NCBI GenBank assembly: GCA_036555725.1
Contig: DATBKU010000101.1
Span: forward strand, 62,001 to 126,000
DNA length: 64,000 nt
Source: CALAED01 sp036555725
GTDB lineage: Bacteria; Actinomycetota; Actinomycetes; Streptosporangiales; Streptosporangiaceae
Direction: 5' to 3'
Within the stretch, counting starts at the first letter, position 1. Every line of letters begins with the position of its first letter. Made by a program: the position numbers and the translations under genes. Of this stretch, positions 42,399 to 50,880 are shown in pieces. The notes below the pieces were generated by a model. It did not search any database and was not told where the DNA came from. It saw only the letters and a program-made list of their open reading frames with translations.

Positions 42399-43271
42399 TC
42401 ACGACCGCGCTCCCTTCAGGCCGAGGGCGGCGGCGAGGTCGCGCCACGCCTGCCGCGGCAGGTCGCTGCGGTCCTCGGTGATGACCTGGACGCAGACGTG
42501 GTCGGCGCCGGCGTCGAAGTGGGCGGCGACGCGGTTCTGGATCGTCTCCATATCGCCCCACGCCACGAATTCACGGACCAGCTCCGGGCTGCCGCCGTCG
42601 CGCATGTCGTCCTCCGTGTAGCCGAGCCGCCGCAGGCTGTTGGCGTAGTTGGGCGCGGCCAGATAGAAGCCAACGTGGCCGCGCGCGATGTCGTACGCGC
42701 GGTCGGGGTCCGGCTCGAGTATCACCTTGACCTCTGGCGCCAGCAGCCGGTCCTGGCCGAGGATCTCGCGGGCCCGGCGCGTGTGCTCCGGCGTCACCAT
42801 GTACGGATGGGCGCCCGCCGCCCGGTCACGAGATAGCTCCAGCATGCGCGGCCCGAGCGCGGCCAGGACGCGCTGCGCGGCCGGTACCGGTGTCGGCGCG
42901 GCGTCGAGGCCGTCGAGGAAGGTCCGCATCGCCGTCAGGGGCCGCCGGTACCGGTCGGGCGCGAGAAATTCGTGACTGACGCCGAGGCCCAGCAGGAACC
43001 GGTCCGGATGCGCGGCCACCAGGGCGGTGTGCCGGGCGGCGACGTCGGCCGGCTCGTATTCCCAGATGCTCAGGATGCCGGTGGCGACGACGATCCGGGA
43101 CGTCGCCGCGAGCAGCGGCTCCGCGTGCTGGACGCCTGGACTTGCGCCAAGCCAGATGGTGCCGTACCCGAGCTCCTCGAGCTCGGCGGCGGCCTCGACG
43201 GCCGCAGCCCGCCCGGCCGGATCCTCCGCCCGCAGCCCGATGTTCCAGACGCCCACGCGACCGAGATCCAT
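42399..43271 (-). CDS. F420-type luciferase-like oxidoreductase
   Basis: 290 aa TIM-barrel LLM protein: VGVWNIGLRAEDPAGRAAA, ELEELGYGTIWLGASPG, SRIVVATGILSIWEYEPADV, FLLGLGVSHEFLAPDRYRRP and AAGAHPYMVTPEHTRRAREI. These are signatures of a deazaflavin-dependent subfamily common in mycobacteria and actinomycetes. Catalyses hydride transfer with F420 or flavin; substrate unknown. It follows the sensor kinase by 72 bp on the same strand and may be at the distal end of that operon. Confidence 0.88.
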   Translation of the reverse strand: MDLGRVGVWNIGLRAEDPAGRAAAVEAAAELEELGYGTIWLGASPGVQHAEPLLAATSRIVVATGILSIWEYEPADVAARHTALVAAHPDRFLLGLGVSHEFLAPDRYRRPLTAMRTFLDGLDAAPTPVPAAQRVLAALGPRMLELSRDRAAGAHPYMVTPEHTRRAREILGQDRLLAPEVKVILEPDPDRAYDIARGHVGFYLAAPNYANSLRRLGYTEDDMRDGGSPELVREFVAWGDMETIQNRVAAHFDAGADHVCVQVITEDRSDLPRQAWRDLAAALGLKGARS

Positions 43272-43343
43272 TGTTGTCCGCGCCTCCTACCGAGTTGGCC
43301 GGTTCCTGCCTACCCCGCCAAATTAGTGGAGACCCGTGAACGA

Positions 43344-44621
43344 TCAGCCCCCGGCGCCGGATGAATCGAGCGGATCGGCGTCGGGCGGGCCGTCTGGGCG
43401 CCCCCCGGCGGACGGCAGCCAGAGCACGAACGTGCTGCCCGCACCCGTCGCCGAGAACAACCGCACCTGTCCGCCGTGCGCCTCGATGATCTGCCGGACG
43501 ATGGCCAGGCCGAGGCCGGTACGCCGGTCCCGGGTGCGCGCCCGGCTCGGCTCGGCGCCGTTCGGGCCGCGCCAGAAGCGGTCGAAGACACGGGCCTGGT
43601 CGGCGTCGCGGATGCCAGGCCCCACGTCCTTGACCGCGATCCACAGCCAATCGCCCCGGCGCCCTGTCCCGACGACCACCGGCGAGCCCTCGGGCGCCAG
43701 CCGTACGGCGTTGGACAGCAGGTTGCTCACGGCCCGGCGGAGCGCGTCGTGGTCGCCGACCAGGACGAGGCCGTCGCCCAGCTCCCGCACGATGGTCAGC
43801 CCCCGCCGCGCCGCCAGCGGCTCGAACTCCTCGGCCGCCTCGCGCGCCGCGACCGCGATGTCCACCTCGGAGTCGTCGAGGCCGGGCACCGTACGGCGGG
43901 CCGAGGCGAGCAGGTCGTCGACGAGCCTGGTCATCCGGGTCGTGGCCCGATCGATGATCGCGGCGGCCCGGTGCCGTTCGTCGTCGGTGGAATCGGCCGC
44001 GGTGAGCACAGCGTCGAGGTTGGTCCTGATGATGCTGAGCGGCGTGCGCAGCTCGTGCGACGCGTCGTCGATGAGCTGCCGCTGGGCGCGGAACGCGGCG
44101 TCCAGCCGGTCGAGCATCGAGTCGATGGTGTCGCCGAGGTAGCGCAGCTCGTCCTTCGGGCCCTGCAGCCGGATCCGGCGCGATAGGTCGGTCGCCTGGA
44201 TCTCCTCGGCCGTACGGGCGATGGCGCGGACGGGACGCAGCGCCCGCCCCGACAGCACCCACCCGATGCCCAGGCTCAGCACGAACAGCCCGCCCAGCAT
44301 GGCCAGCGAGTAGTGCTTCACGGTCTGCAGAGTCTGGTAGTTGACCGCCTGCTCGACCTGCCGGACGTCGGCCACCGGGATGGTGCCGACGTACTGCTTG
44401 GTGCCGTCCGGATTCGTGCGGTACTCCTTGGCGTACCGGGTCGTCACCGGGCGCGCGTCCGCGTTCTTCGACACCCCCAGGTAGACGCCGCCCACGACCA
44501 GCGCGGCGAGCGCGAACAACAGAGTGGAGTAGAGCACGGTCAACCGGAACCGGATAGTATGCACGAACCCCGGCAGCCGCAGTCGCCGCCGTCGTGGCGT
44601 GTGCTCGACCACGTCGCTCAC
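43344..44621 (-). CDS. Sensor histidine kinase
   Basis: 425 aa; the GTG at 44621 overlaps the response-regulator stop as GTGA. TM1 (FRLTVLYSTLLFALAALVVG), a roughly 70-residue extracytoplasmic sensor region, TM2 (SLAMLGGLFVLSLGIGWVLS), HAMP domain (RPVRAIARTAEEIQATDLSR), H-box DDASHELRTPLSIIRTNLDA and ATPase N, G1, F and G2 boxes (SNLLSNAVRLAPEG, VKDVGPGIRDADQARVFDRF, TGLGLAIVRQI). Autophosphorylates and passes phosphate to the partner regulator. Confidence 0.94.
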   Translation of the reverse strand: MSDVVEHTPRRRRLRLPGFVHTIRFRLTVLYSTLLFALAALVVGGVYLGVSKNADARPVTTRYAKEYRTNPDGTKQYVGTIPVADVRQVEQAVNYQTLQTVKHYSLAMLGGLFVLSLGIGWVLSGRALRPVRAIARTAEEIQATDLSRRIRLQGPKDELRYLGDTIDSMLDRLDAAFRAQRQLIDDASHELRTPLSIIRTNLDAVLTAADSTDDERHRAAAIIDRATTRMTRLVDDLLASARRTVPGLDDSEVDIAVAAREAAEEFEPLAARRGLTIVRELGDGLVLVGDHDALRRAVSNLLSNAVRLAPEGSPVVVGTGRRGDWLWIAVKDVGPGIRDADQARVFDRFWRGPNGAEPSRARTRDRRTGLGLAIVRQIIEAHGGQVRLFSATGAGSTFVLWLPSAGGRPDGPPDADPLDSSGAGG

Positions 44622-45310
44622 GATGGCTCCCGGAGCCGGTAACCCCGTCCGACCAAGGTCTCGATGAGCGGCTCCTCCCCGTCCTCGCTGAGCTTGCGGC
44701 GCAGCGTGCCGACCGTGACCCGGACCGTGTTGGTGAACGGGTCGGTGTGCTCGTCCCATACGTGCTCGAGCAGGTCTTCGGAGGAGACGACGTGCCCGGG
44801 CCGGCTCATCAGGTACGTCAGCACGCCGAACTCCTTGGGGGTGAGCCGCAGCAGCCGCTCGCCCCGGTACGCCTCGTGCCGTGCGGTGTCGAGCCGCAGC
44901 TCCCCCACAGTCCAGATCGCCGAGGCGCCGCCGCTGTCGCGGCGCAGCAGGGCCCGCACCCGGGCCAGCAGCTCCGCGAAGGCGAACGGCTTGACGAGGT
45001 AGTCGTCGGCGCCTTCGTCCAGGCCGCGGACCCGGTCGGCGAGCCGGTCGCGCGCGGTCAGCATCAGGATGCGCAGGTCGGCGCCGGCCAGCCCGGAAAG
45101 GTCACCGCGCCGGATCGACCGGCACAGCTCGAAGCCGTCGCCGTCGGGCAGGTTGAGGTCGAGCAACATCAGGTCGTACGAATTGGCGTACAGCTTCTCC
45201 GTTGCGGCGGCGGTGTCCTGCGCCACGTCGACCGCGTACCCCGCCCGTACCAGCCCCAGCCGTACGGCCTCGACGAGGTCCTCTTCGTCCTCGACCACGA
45301 GCAGCCGCAT
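44618..45310 (-). CDS. OmpR/PhoB-family response regulator
   Basis: 230 aa. Receiver domain with acidic pocket VVEDEED, phosphoacceptor D51 in LMLLDLNLPDGDG and Lys in YLVKPFAFAELLAR. Winged-helix effector domain: LLRLTPKEFGVLTYLMSRPG, ENTVRVTVGTLRRKL-like recognition segment (FTNTVRVTVGTLRRKLSEDG) and the wing GRGYRLREP. GGAGGGAGGG precedes the ATG. It lies only 21 bp after the protease gene, so the two-component genes probably extend the moxR operon. Confidence 0.94.
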   Translation of the reverse strand: MRLLVVEDEEDLVEAVRLGLVRAGYAVDVAQDTAAATEKLYANSYDLMLLDLNLPDGDGFELCRSIRRGDLSGLAGADLRILMLTARDRLADRVRGLDEGADDYLVKPFAFAELLARVRALLRRDSGGASAIWTVGELRLDTARHEAYRGERLLRLTPKEFGVLTYLMSRPGHVVSSEDLLEHVWDEHTDPFTNTVRVTVGTLRRKLSEDGEEPLIETLVGRGYRLREPS

Positions 45311-45331
45311 CGCGGAACCCTCCCTCCGCGG

Positions 45332-46249
45332 TTAGCGGATCAGCCGCTGAGCCTGGTCCGCCGCCCGGTCGACCGGAATGGCGAACCCGATCCCGATAGA
45401 ACCCGAGTCGCGGCCCCGGCTCAACGTCGCGATGGCGGTGTTGACGCCGATCACCTCCCCGCGGGTGTTCACGAGCGGCCCGCCCGAGTTGCCAGGGTTG
45501 ATGGACGCGTCGGTCTGCAGGGCCGTCTGCCGGTCGCCGCCGCCGAGCCGTACCTCACGGTTCAGCGCGCTGACGATCCCGCTGGTCACGGTACCGGCCA
45601 GGCCCAGCGGCGACCCGATCGCCAGCACCGGGTCGCCGGCCCGTACGTCCGCGGACCGGCCGAGCGCGATCGGCGGCGGGCTGTCGGCTGGGTCGACGGC
45701 CAGCACGGCGATGTCGTGCGGCGAGTCGGCGCCGACGATCCGCGCCGTCAGCCGCCGCCGGTCGGCCAGCAGCACGGTCGCGTCGGAGCCGCCCTCGACC
45801 ACGTGCGCGTTGGTCAGGATGTGTCCCACCCGGTCGAGGACGAAGCCGGAGCCGGTGGCCACCGACCGGGTGCCCCGCACCTCGACCGACACCACGCTCG
45901 GCTGCACGCGTGCCGCGACGTCGCTGAGATCGCCGGGGCCGTTCGCCGGGCCCTGCGTGGACTGCGGGATCGGCGCGGCGGCCGGCCCGGCCAGCCGGGC
46001 GCCGGCCACCCCGGCCACTCCCCCGGTGAGCGCCGCGGCCAGCATGGCCATGGCGATGATGCGGCCCGTCGTGGTCCGCGCGCCGGTGGTGACCGGGCCG
46101 GGCGACGGACCCGGCGCGCCGGCCGACCGGGCGGCGACCGAGGTCACCGGGGGCGGTTCGATCGGCGCGACCGGGGCCGGGTCGACGAAGTTCGGCCCGC
46201 GCGGCTCGCCGAGCCCATGCCGCTCGATCTCGTCCGGTCGGGAAGTCAT
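45332..46249 (-). CDS. Membrane-anchored HtrA-like trypsin-fold serine protease
   Basis: 305 aa from the ATG at 46249, with AGGAG overlapping the preceding stop. The cytosolic N-terminus of about 60 Pro-rich residues leads to one TM helix (IIAMAMLAAALTGGVAGVAG). The extracellular protease domain has catalytic His in ILTNAHVVEGG, Asp in DSPHDIAVLAVDP and Ser in ASINPGNSGGPLVN. No PDZ domain follows, unlike classical DegP. Probably acts in envelope quality control. Confidence 0.92.
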   Translation of the reverse strand: MTSRPDEIERHGLGEPRGPNFVDPAPVAPIEPPPVTSVAARSAGAPGPSPGPVTTGARTTTGRIIAMAMLAAALTGGVAGVAGARLAGPAAAPIPQSTQGPANGPGDLSDVAARVQPSVVSVEVRGTRSVATGSGFVLDRVGHILTNAHVVEGGSDATVLLADRRRLTARIVGADSPHDIAVLAVDPADSPPPIALGRSADVRAGDPVLAIGSPLGLAGTVTSGIVSALNREVRLGGGDRQTALQTDASINPGNSGGPLVNTRGEVIGVNTAIATLSRGRDSGSIGIGFAIPVDRAADQAQRLIR

Positions 46250-46258
46250 GGACAACTC

Positions 46259-47206
46259 CTAGGGAAGTCGGGAGAACCACAGCAGCGAGCCGACGGCGGC
46301 GGCGCAGGCCAGCACCAGCCCGGCGCCGATGAACCAGGCCCAGATCTCGCGCTGCTCGACGCGGTAGCCGACGCTGCTGCCGATGTCCTCGTAGACCTGG
46401 CGCAGTTCGTCGCCGGTGGCGGCCTCGTAGAAACGGCCGGAGGTGGTCTGCGCGATGCGCTCCAGGGCCGGGCCGTCGACCGGTACCGGGATGACCCGGG
46501 AGCCCTGGTAGATGACGCCCTCGGCCGTGCCGTACGCGATGGTCGACACCGGCACTCCGGCCTGCGCCGCCTGCGCCGCCCCCGCCTCCGGGGTACGGCC
46601 GGCCGTGTTGGTGCCGTCGGACAGCAGCACGACCCGGGCGGGCGGGGCCGAGTCGCCGAACTGGGCGCCGAACGACGCGATCGACTGCAGCGACACGAAG
46701 ATCGCCTCGCCGATCGCGGTACGCGGCCCGACCTGGAGGTTCTCGATGCCGCTGCGGATCGACCGCCGGTCTGTGGTCGGCGGGACGACCACGGCCGCCG
46801 AGCCGGAGAACGACACGATGCCGACGTTGAAGCGGGCGGGCAGCCGGTCGACGAACAGCTCGGCGGCCCGCTTGGCCGCGGTGAGCCGGTCCGGTTCGAC
46901 GTCGGTCGCCTCCATCGAGTTCGACACGTCCACGGCCACCATCACCGTCGCCTGCTCGCGCGGCACCTGGACCTCGGCTGTCGGCCGCGCGAACCCGGTG
47001 ACGAACAGGCCCATCATGAGGAGGAACGCCGCCGCCGGGACGTGACGCCGCCAGCCCGGCCGGGTCGGCGCCACCCGCTCCAGCAGGTGCAGGGTGGTGA
47101 ACCGGACGGCGAACCGGCTGCGCCGCAGCTGCACCGCCACGTAGATGCCGATCAACACGAGCAGGGCGATCAGCAGCAACAGCCGCCCCGGGGCCAGGAA
47201 ATTCAC
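46259..47206 (-). CDS. VWA-domain membrane protein (BatA-like)
   Basis: 315 aa; the GTG at 47206 overlaps the DUF58 stop as GTGA. Two N-terminal TM helices (LLLLIALLVLIGIYVAV; HVPAAAFLLMMGLFVTGF) precede a von Willebrand A domain with MIDAS DVSNSMEATDV, the TxxxD-equivalent region SGSAAVVVPPTTDR and LLSDGTN; a final TM (AWFIGAGLVLACAAAVGSLL) ends the protein. Such proteins work with MoxR and DUF58 partners in assembling or activating envelope complexes. Confidence 0.92.
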   Translation of the reverse strand: MNFLAPGRLLLLIALLVLIGIYVAVQLRRSRFAVRFTTLHLLERVAPTRPGWRRHVPAAAFLLMMGLFVTGFARPTAEVQVPREQATVMVAVDVSNSMEATDVEPDRLTAAKRAAELFVDRLPARFNVGIVSFSGSAAVVVPPTTDRRSIRSGIENLQVGPRTAIGEAIFVSLQSIASFGAQFGDSAPPARVVLLSDGTNTAGRTPEAGAAQAAQAGVPVSTIAYGTAEGVIYQGSRVIPVPVDGPALERIAQTTSGRFYEAATGDELRQVYEDIGSSVGYRVEQREIWAWFIGAGLVLACAAAVGSLLWFSRLP

Positions 47207-48192
47207 GCCAGGCTCCGGTTCGGCGCGACCTCGCCGGGCCGGGCGTCGGCGCGCTCGGCCCGGCCACGCTGGGCACCCGCGCGCTCGGCCCGGCCACGCC
47301 GGCTCAGTACGTGCCGGACGATGTCGCGCAGCCAGTCGCCGTCGGTCCGCAGCAGCAGCCGGGACGCCCCGGCCCGCCGCAGCGCCCGCTCGGTGCTCGC
47401 CCGATGCTCGGCGGCGACCGCCGCGTACCGCTCCCGCAGCCCGCGGTCGGCCGTCTGTACGTCCCGGCGCCGCCCGGTCTCCGGGTCGATCACGGTGAGC
47501 AGCCCGACGTCCGGCAGGGACAGCTCGCGCGGGTCGACGATCTCGACGGCGAGCACCTGATGCCGGTCCGCGAGCAGCCGTACGGGCCGCTCCCACGTGG
47601 CGGGGTCGTCGAGGAAGTCCGACACGACGACCACGAGGCCGCGCCTGCCGACCGTACGGCGGAGCAGCTCGGCCGCCTGGCCCAGGTCCGGGCCCGTGCC
47701 GCCCGGCCCGTACCTCGGCATGGCCAGCAACGAACGGAGCAGACCGAGCAGATGAGCCCGTCCGGTCCGCGCCGGGATGCGTCGCGGGCCGCCCCGGTGC
47801 ACGACGTAGGCGCCGATCCGGTTGCCCGCCCGCTCGGTGAGGAACCCGACCGCCGCCGCGGCCACGACGGCGAGATCGCGCTTTTCGACCCGGCCGGTGC
47901 CGAAGTCCATGCTCGCCGTGGCGTCGATGAGCAGCCAGGTCTCCAGCTCCCGGTCCGCGACGAGGTCCCGGACGTGCGGCAGGGTGGTGCGGGCCGTGAG
48001 GTTCCAGTCCATCCGGCGCACGTCGTCGCCCGCCTGGTACTCCCGGGCCTCCGCCGGCTCGCTGCCCGGGCCCGGCAGCAGGCCGAGGTAGTCGCCCTGC
48101 AGCAGCCCGTCGAGGCGCCGTACGATCGTCAGCTCCAGCCACCGCAGCGCCTGATCGGGAGCGAGTTCGCGCAGGCCCGCCGGCTCGGTCAC
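47203..48192 (-). CDS. DUF58 protein
   Basis: 329 aa from a GTG at 48192. The DUF58 signature YQAGDDVRRMDWNLTARTTL and LLIDATASMDFGTGRVEKRD identify the family; the fold resembles a VWA domain with a DATASM metal site. The C-terminal 35 residues are a basic low-complexity tail with a repeated RGRAERA element. Sits between moxR and the VWA gene with 4-bp overlaps on both sides, the classic MoxR-associated order. Confidence 0.92.
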   Translation of the reverse strand: MTEPAGLRELAPDQALRWLELTIVRRLDGLLQGDYLGLLPGPGSEPAEAREYQAGDDVRRMDWNLTARTTLPHVRDLVADRELETWLLIDATASMDFGTGRVEKRDLAVVAAAAVGFLTERAGNRIGAYVVHRGGPRRIPARTGRAHLLGLLRSLLAMPRYGPGGTGPDLGQAAELLRRTVGRRGLVVVVSDFLDDPATWERPVRLLADRHQVLAVEIVDPRELSLPDVGLLTVIDPETGRRRDVQTADRGLRERYAAVAAEHRASTERALRRAGASRLLLRTDGDWLRDIVRHVLSRRGRAERAGAQRGRAERADARPGEVAPNRSLA

Positions 48193-49202
48193 GCCGCGGC
48201 CCCCGCGGTCTCGTCGCCGCTGGGGGCGATGCGCGGCATCGGCACGGCCGCGACCACCCGCTCGACGATCGACGCAGGCGACACGCCGTCGGCCAGCGCG
48301 TCGAAGGACGGCACCAGCCGATGGGTCATCACCTCACCGGCGAGGTCCCGTACGTCGGAGGGCAACACGTACTCGCGGCCGCGCAGCAGCGCCAGAGCGC
48401 GCGCGGCGGCGACCAGGCCGAGGGTCGCGCGCGGGCTCGCCCCGTACGCGATCAGCCGGGCCACGTCGGGCACCCCGCAGGTGTCCGGGTCGCGAGTGGC
48501 CGCGACCAGCCGGACGGCGTACCGCGCGACCGCGTCGTGCACGAAGACCGCGTCGGCGCGGTCCTGCAGCTCGGCGAGCCGGTCGGGGTCGAGGATCCGG
48601 GACGCCGTGGGCGGCCGCACGCTCATCCGGTAGAGGATGGCGAGCTCCTCGTCCTCCGTCGGATACCCGACGTCGATCTTCATCAGGAACCGGTCGCGCT
48701 GCGCCTCGGGCAGCTGGTACACGCCCTCGGACTCGATGGGGTTCTGGGTGGCGAGCACGAGGAACGGGCGTGGCACGTCGAAGGTGCGGCCGCCGATGCT
48801 CACCTGCCGCTCCGCCATGACCTCCAGCAGCGCCGACTGCACCTTGGCGGGCGCCCTGTTGATCTCGTCGGCGAGGACGATGTTGGCCATCACCGGGCCG
48901 AGTTCGATGTCGAAGCTCTCCGCCGACAGCCGGTAGATGCGGGTCCCGACGATGTCGGACGGCACCAGGTCGGGAGTGAACTGGATGCGGGCGAACGAGC
49001 CGCCGATCACCGTCGCCAGCGTCTCGGCGGCGAGCGTCTTGGCGATGCCGGGCACGCCCTCCAGCAGGCAGTGACCGCGGGCCAGCACGGCGACGAGCAT
49101 CCGCTCCACCATGTGGTCCTGGCCGACGATGACCCGCTTGACCTCGAACAGCGCGCGCTCGGCGAGAGCGGCCGCAGGGGTGCGGGACTCGCCGAGGCTC
49201 AT
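48189..49202 (-). CDS. MoxR-family AAA+ ATPase
   Basis: 337 aa. Walker A-like LLEGVPGIAKTLAAETLA, IQFTPDLVPSDIVGTRIY, Walker B ANIVLADEINRAPAKVQSAL, sensor LATQNPIESEGVYQLPEAQR and arginine finger DRFLMKIDVGYP. The C-terminal helical lid has YGASPRATLGLVAAARALAL. Acts as a chaperone that remodels VWA or DUF58 partners. The ATG at 49202 overlaps the stop of a small secreted protein. Confidence 0.94.
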   Translation of the reverse strand: MSLGESRTPAAALAERALFEVKRVIVGQDHMVERMLVAVLARGHCLLEGVPGIAKTLAAETLATVIGGSFARIQFTPDLVPSDIVGTRIYRLSAESFDIELGPVMANIVLADEINRAPAKVQSALLEVMAERQVSIGGRTFDVPRPFLVLATQNPIESEGVYQLPEAQRDRFLMKIDVGYPTEDEELAILYRMSVRPPTASRILDPDRLAELQDRADAVFVHDAVARYAVRLVAATRDPDTCGVPDVARLIAYGASPRATLGLVAAARALALLRGREYVLPSDVRDLAGEVMTHRLVPSFDALADGVSPASIVERVVAAVPMPRIAPSGDETAGAAA

Positions 49203-49414
49203 CGGGTGTCGGCGACCGTGGCCGTGGTCGTCCGCCTATGGTCGCAGCCCGGCCCGGTGTCGACGGCGGCCGGAATATGTTGATCGACTATCACCAACTG
49301 GCCGCCATCGTCGCCGCCGTCCGCGGCCAGCGCCGAGCCGGACGCGGTGAACAGCGCCGTCGCGGTCAGCCCCACCGCACCTGCGATGATCTTGGCTCGC
49401 CTGCTGAGAGCCAT
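49199..49414 (-). CDS. Small secreted protein heading the moxR operon (71 aa)
   Basis: ATG at 49414 preceded by AAGGAGGA, among the strongest ribosome binding sites in the window. A Sec signal (RRAKIIAGAVGLTATALFTA, cleavage near ALAA) leaves about 40 residues with DGGDDGGQLVIVDQHIPAAV and one Cys. ATGA coupling to moxR implies function with that complex; no family recognised. A single remaining Cys argues against a disulfide-stabilised peptide. Confidence 0.7.
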   Translation of the reverse strand: MALSRRAKIIAGAVGLTATALFTASGSALAADGGDDGGQLVIVDQHIPAAVDTGPGCDHRRTTTATVADTR

Positions 49415-49512
49415 GGGAATCCTCCTTGTCGGCGATTCGTCCGCGCCCCGGCATCAGGGAGCGGACAAGACCGATCACAACAAGAGAGGACGAAAAACGA
49501 GCTAAGGACCAC

Positions 49513-50691
49513 TCATTGGAACGCGGAATGGCCGGTGAGCGCGCGGCCGATCGTGAGGCTGTGCACCTCGCTGGTGCCCTCGTACGTCAGCACCGACTCG
49601 AGGTTGTTGGCGTGCCTGATCACCGGATACTCCAGGGTGATGCCGTTGGCGCCCAGGATCGTACGGCACTCGCGGGCGATCGCGATCGCCTCGCGCACGT
49701 TATTCAGCTTGCCGAGGCTGATCTGCTCGGGCCGCAGCTCGCCGGCGTCCTTCAGCCGGCCCAGATGGATCGCGAGCAGCATCGCCTTGCCGGCCTCCAG
49801 CGTCATGTCGGCCAGCTTCTGCTGGGTCAGCTGGAACGACGCGAGCGGCCGGTCGAACACCTCGCGGTCGGCGGCGTACGCCAGCGCGGTCTCCAGGCAG
49901 TCGAGCGCGGCGCCGACCGAACCGAAAACGATGCCGAAGCGGGCCTCGTTCAAGCAGCCGAGCGGGCCGCCGAGCCCGCGGGCCCCGGGCAGCACGGCGT
50001 CGGCGGGCAGCCGTACGTCGTCGAGAACGAGCTCGCTGGTCACACTCGCGCGCAGCGACAGCTTCCGCTTGACCTCGGGGGCGCTGAAGCCGGGCGCGTC
50101 CGTCGGCACCACGAAGCCGCGGATCCCGTCATCGGTCTGCGCCCAGACGACGGCCACGTCGGCGACGGACCCGTTGGTGATCCACATCTTGGTGCCGTTG
50201 AGGATCCAGTCGCCGCCGGGGTCGCGCTTGGCCGCGGTCCGCATGCCCGCCGGGTTGGAGCCGAAGTCGGCCTCGGTGAGACCGAAGCAGCCGAGCTGCT
50301 CGCCCGCGGCCATGGTGGGCAGCCACCGCTCCTTCTGCTCCGGCGAGCCGTACTTCCAGATCGCGTACATCGACAGCGATCCCTGCACGGAGACCAGGCT
50401 GCGCAGCCCCGAGTCGGCGGCCTCCAGCTCCAGGCAGGCCAGGCCGTACGACACCGCGTTGGTGCCGGCGCAGCCATACCCTTGCAGGTGCATGCCCAGC
50501 AGCCCGAGCCCGCCACACCGGCGCGCGATCTCGCGTGCCGGAATCGTCCCCGACTCGAACCATTCGGGGAGGTGCGGGCGCACCTCCCGGTCGCAGAACT
50601 CACGGACCGTACGGCGGATCGCCCGCTCCTCGTCGGCGAGCAGCCCGTCGATCGCGAACAGCTCGAGGGGGCGGACCGGGGAACGGGACAT
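49513..50691 (-). CDS. Acyl-CoA dehydrogenase (glutaryl-CoA dehydrogenase-like)
   Basis: 392 aa; the ATG at 50691 has AGGAG six bases upstream, whereas the GTG at 50697 is too close to it. FAD-dependent: GCFGLTEADFGSNPAGM, KMWITNGSVADVAVVWAQT, SLRASVTSELVLDDVRLP, RFGIVFGSVGAALDCLETAL. The catalytic Glu is in LTYEGTSEVHSLTIGRALTG, the placement used by glutaryl/short-chain enzymes, and the N-terminal YGCAGTNAVSYGLACLELEA is typical of GCDH-like proteins. Oxidises an acyl-CoA; chain unknown. Confidence 0.92.
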   Translation of the reverse strand: MSRSPVRPLELFAIDGLLADEERAIRRTVREFCDREVRPHLPEWFESGTIPAREIARRCGGLGLLGMHLQGYGCAGTNAVSYGLACLELEAADSGLRSLVSVQGSLSMYAIWKYGSPEQKERWLPTMAAGEQLGCFGLTEADFGSNPAGMRTAAKRDPGGDWILNGTKMWITNGSVADVAVVWAQTDDGIRGFVVPTDAPGFSAPEVKRKLSLRASVTSELVLDDVRLPADAVLPGARGLGGPLGCLNEARFGIVFGSVGAALDCLETALAYAADREVFDRPLASFQLTQQKLADMTLEAGKAMLLAIHLGRLKDAGELRPEQISLGKLNNVREAIAIARECRTILGANGITLEYPVIRHANNLESVLTYEGTSEVHSLTIGRALTGHSAFQ

Positions 50692-50839
50692 CGGCACTCC
50701 TCGTCATCCGAACTCGTCCGAACCAGCGTAAACGGCTCCTCAGCGCAGACCGGCGGGCAGGGCCCGCACTCGGCGCCACCCTCTTACGGATCGCTTACGC
50801 CTCTCGCCAGGAGCAATACGTATTTATAGCGTTTGTCAT

Positions 50840-50860
50840 GGAGCGACACGGAGTCGCTCC
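50840..50860. promoter_or_regulatory. Inverted repeat upstream of the molybdopterin oxidoreductase
   Basis: Arms GGAGCGAC (50840-50847) and GTCGCTCC (50853-50860) with a 5-bp centre, 21 bp before the start codon and just after an A/T-rich TATTTATAG patch. It could be an operator or a leader hairpin. Confidence 0.5.
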
Positions 50861-50880
50861 ACGGGGCCGGAGGCGGGATC

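Noticed and set aside
44594..47560. 988-codon plus-strand open frame
   Set aside because: Spans four well-identified minus-strand genes (RR, protease, VWA, DUF58); no motif.
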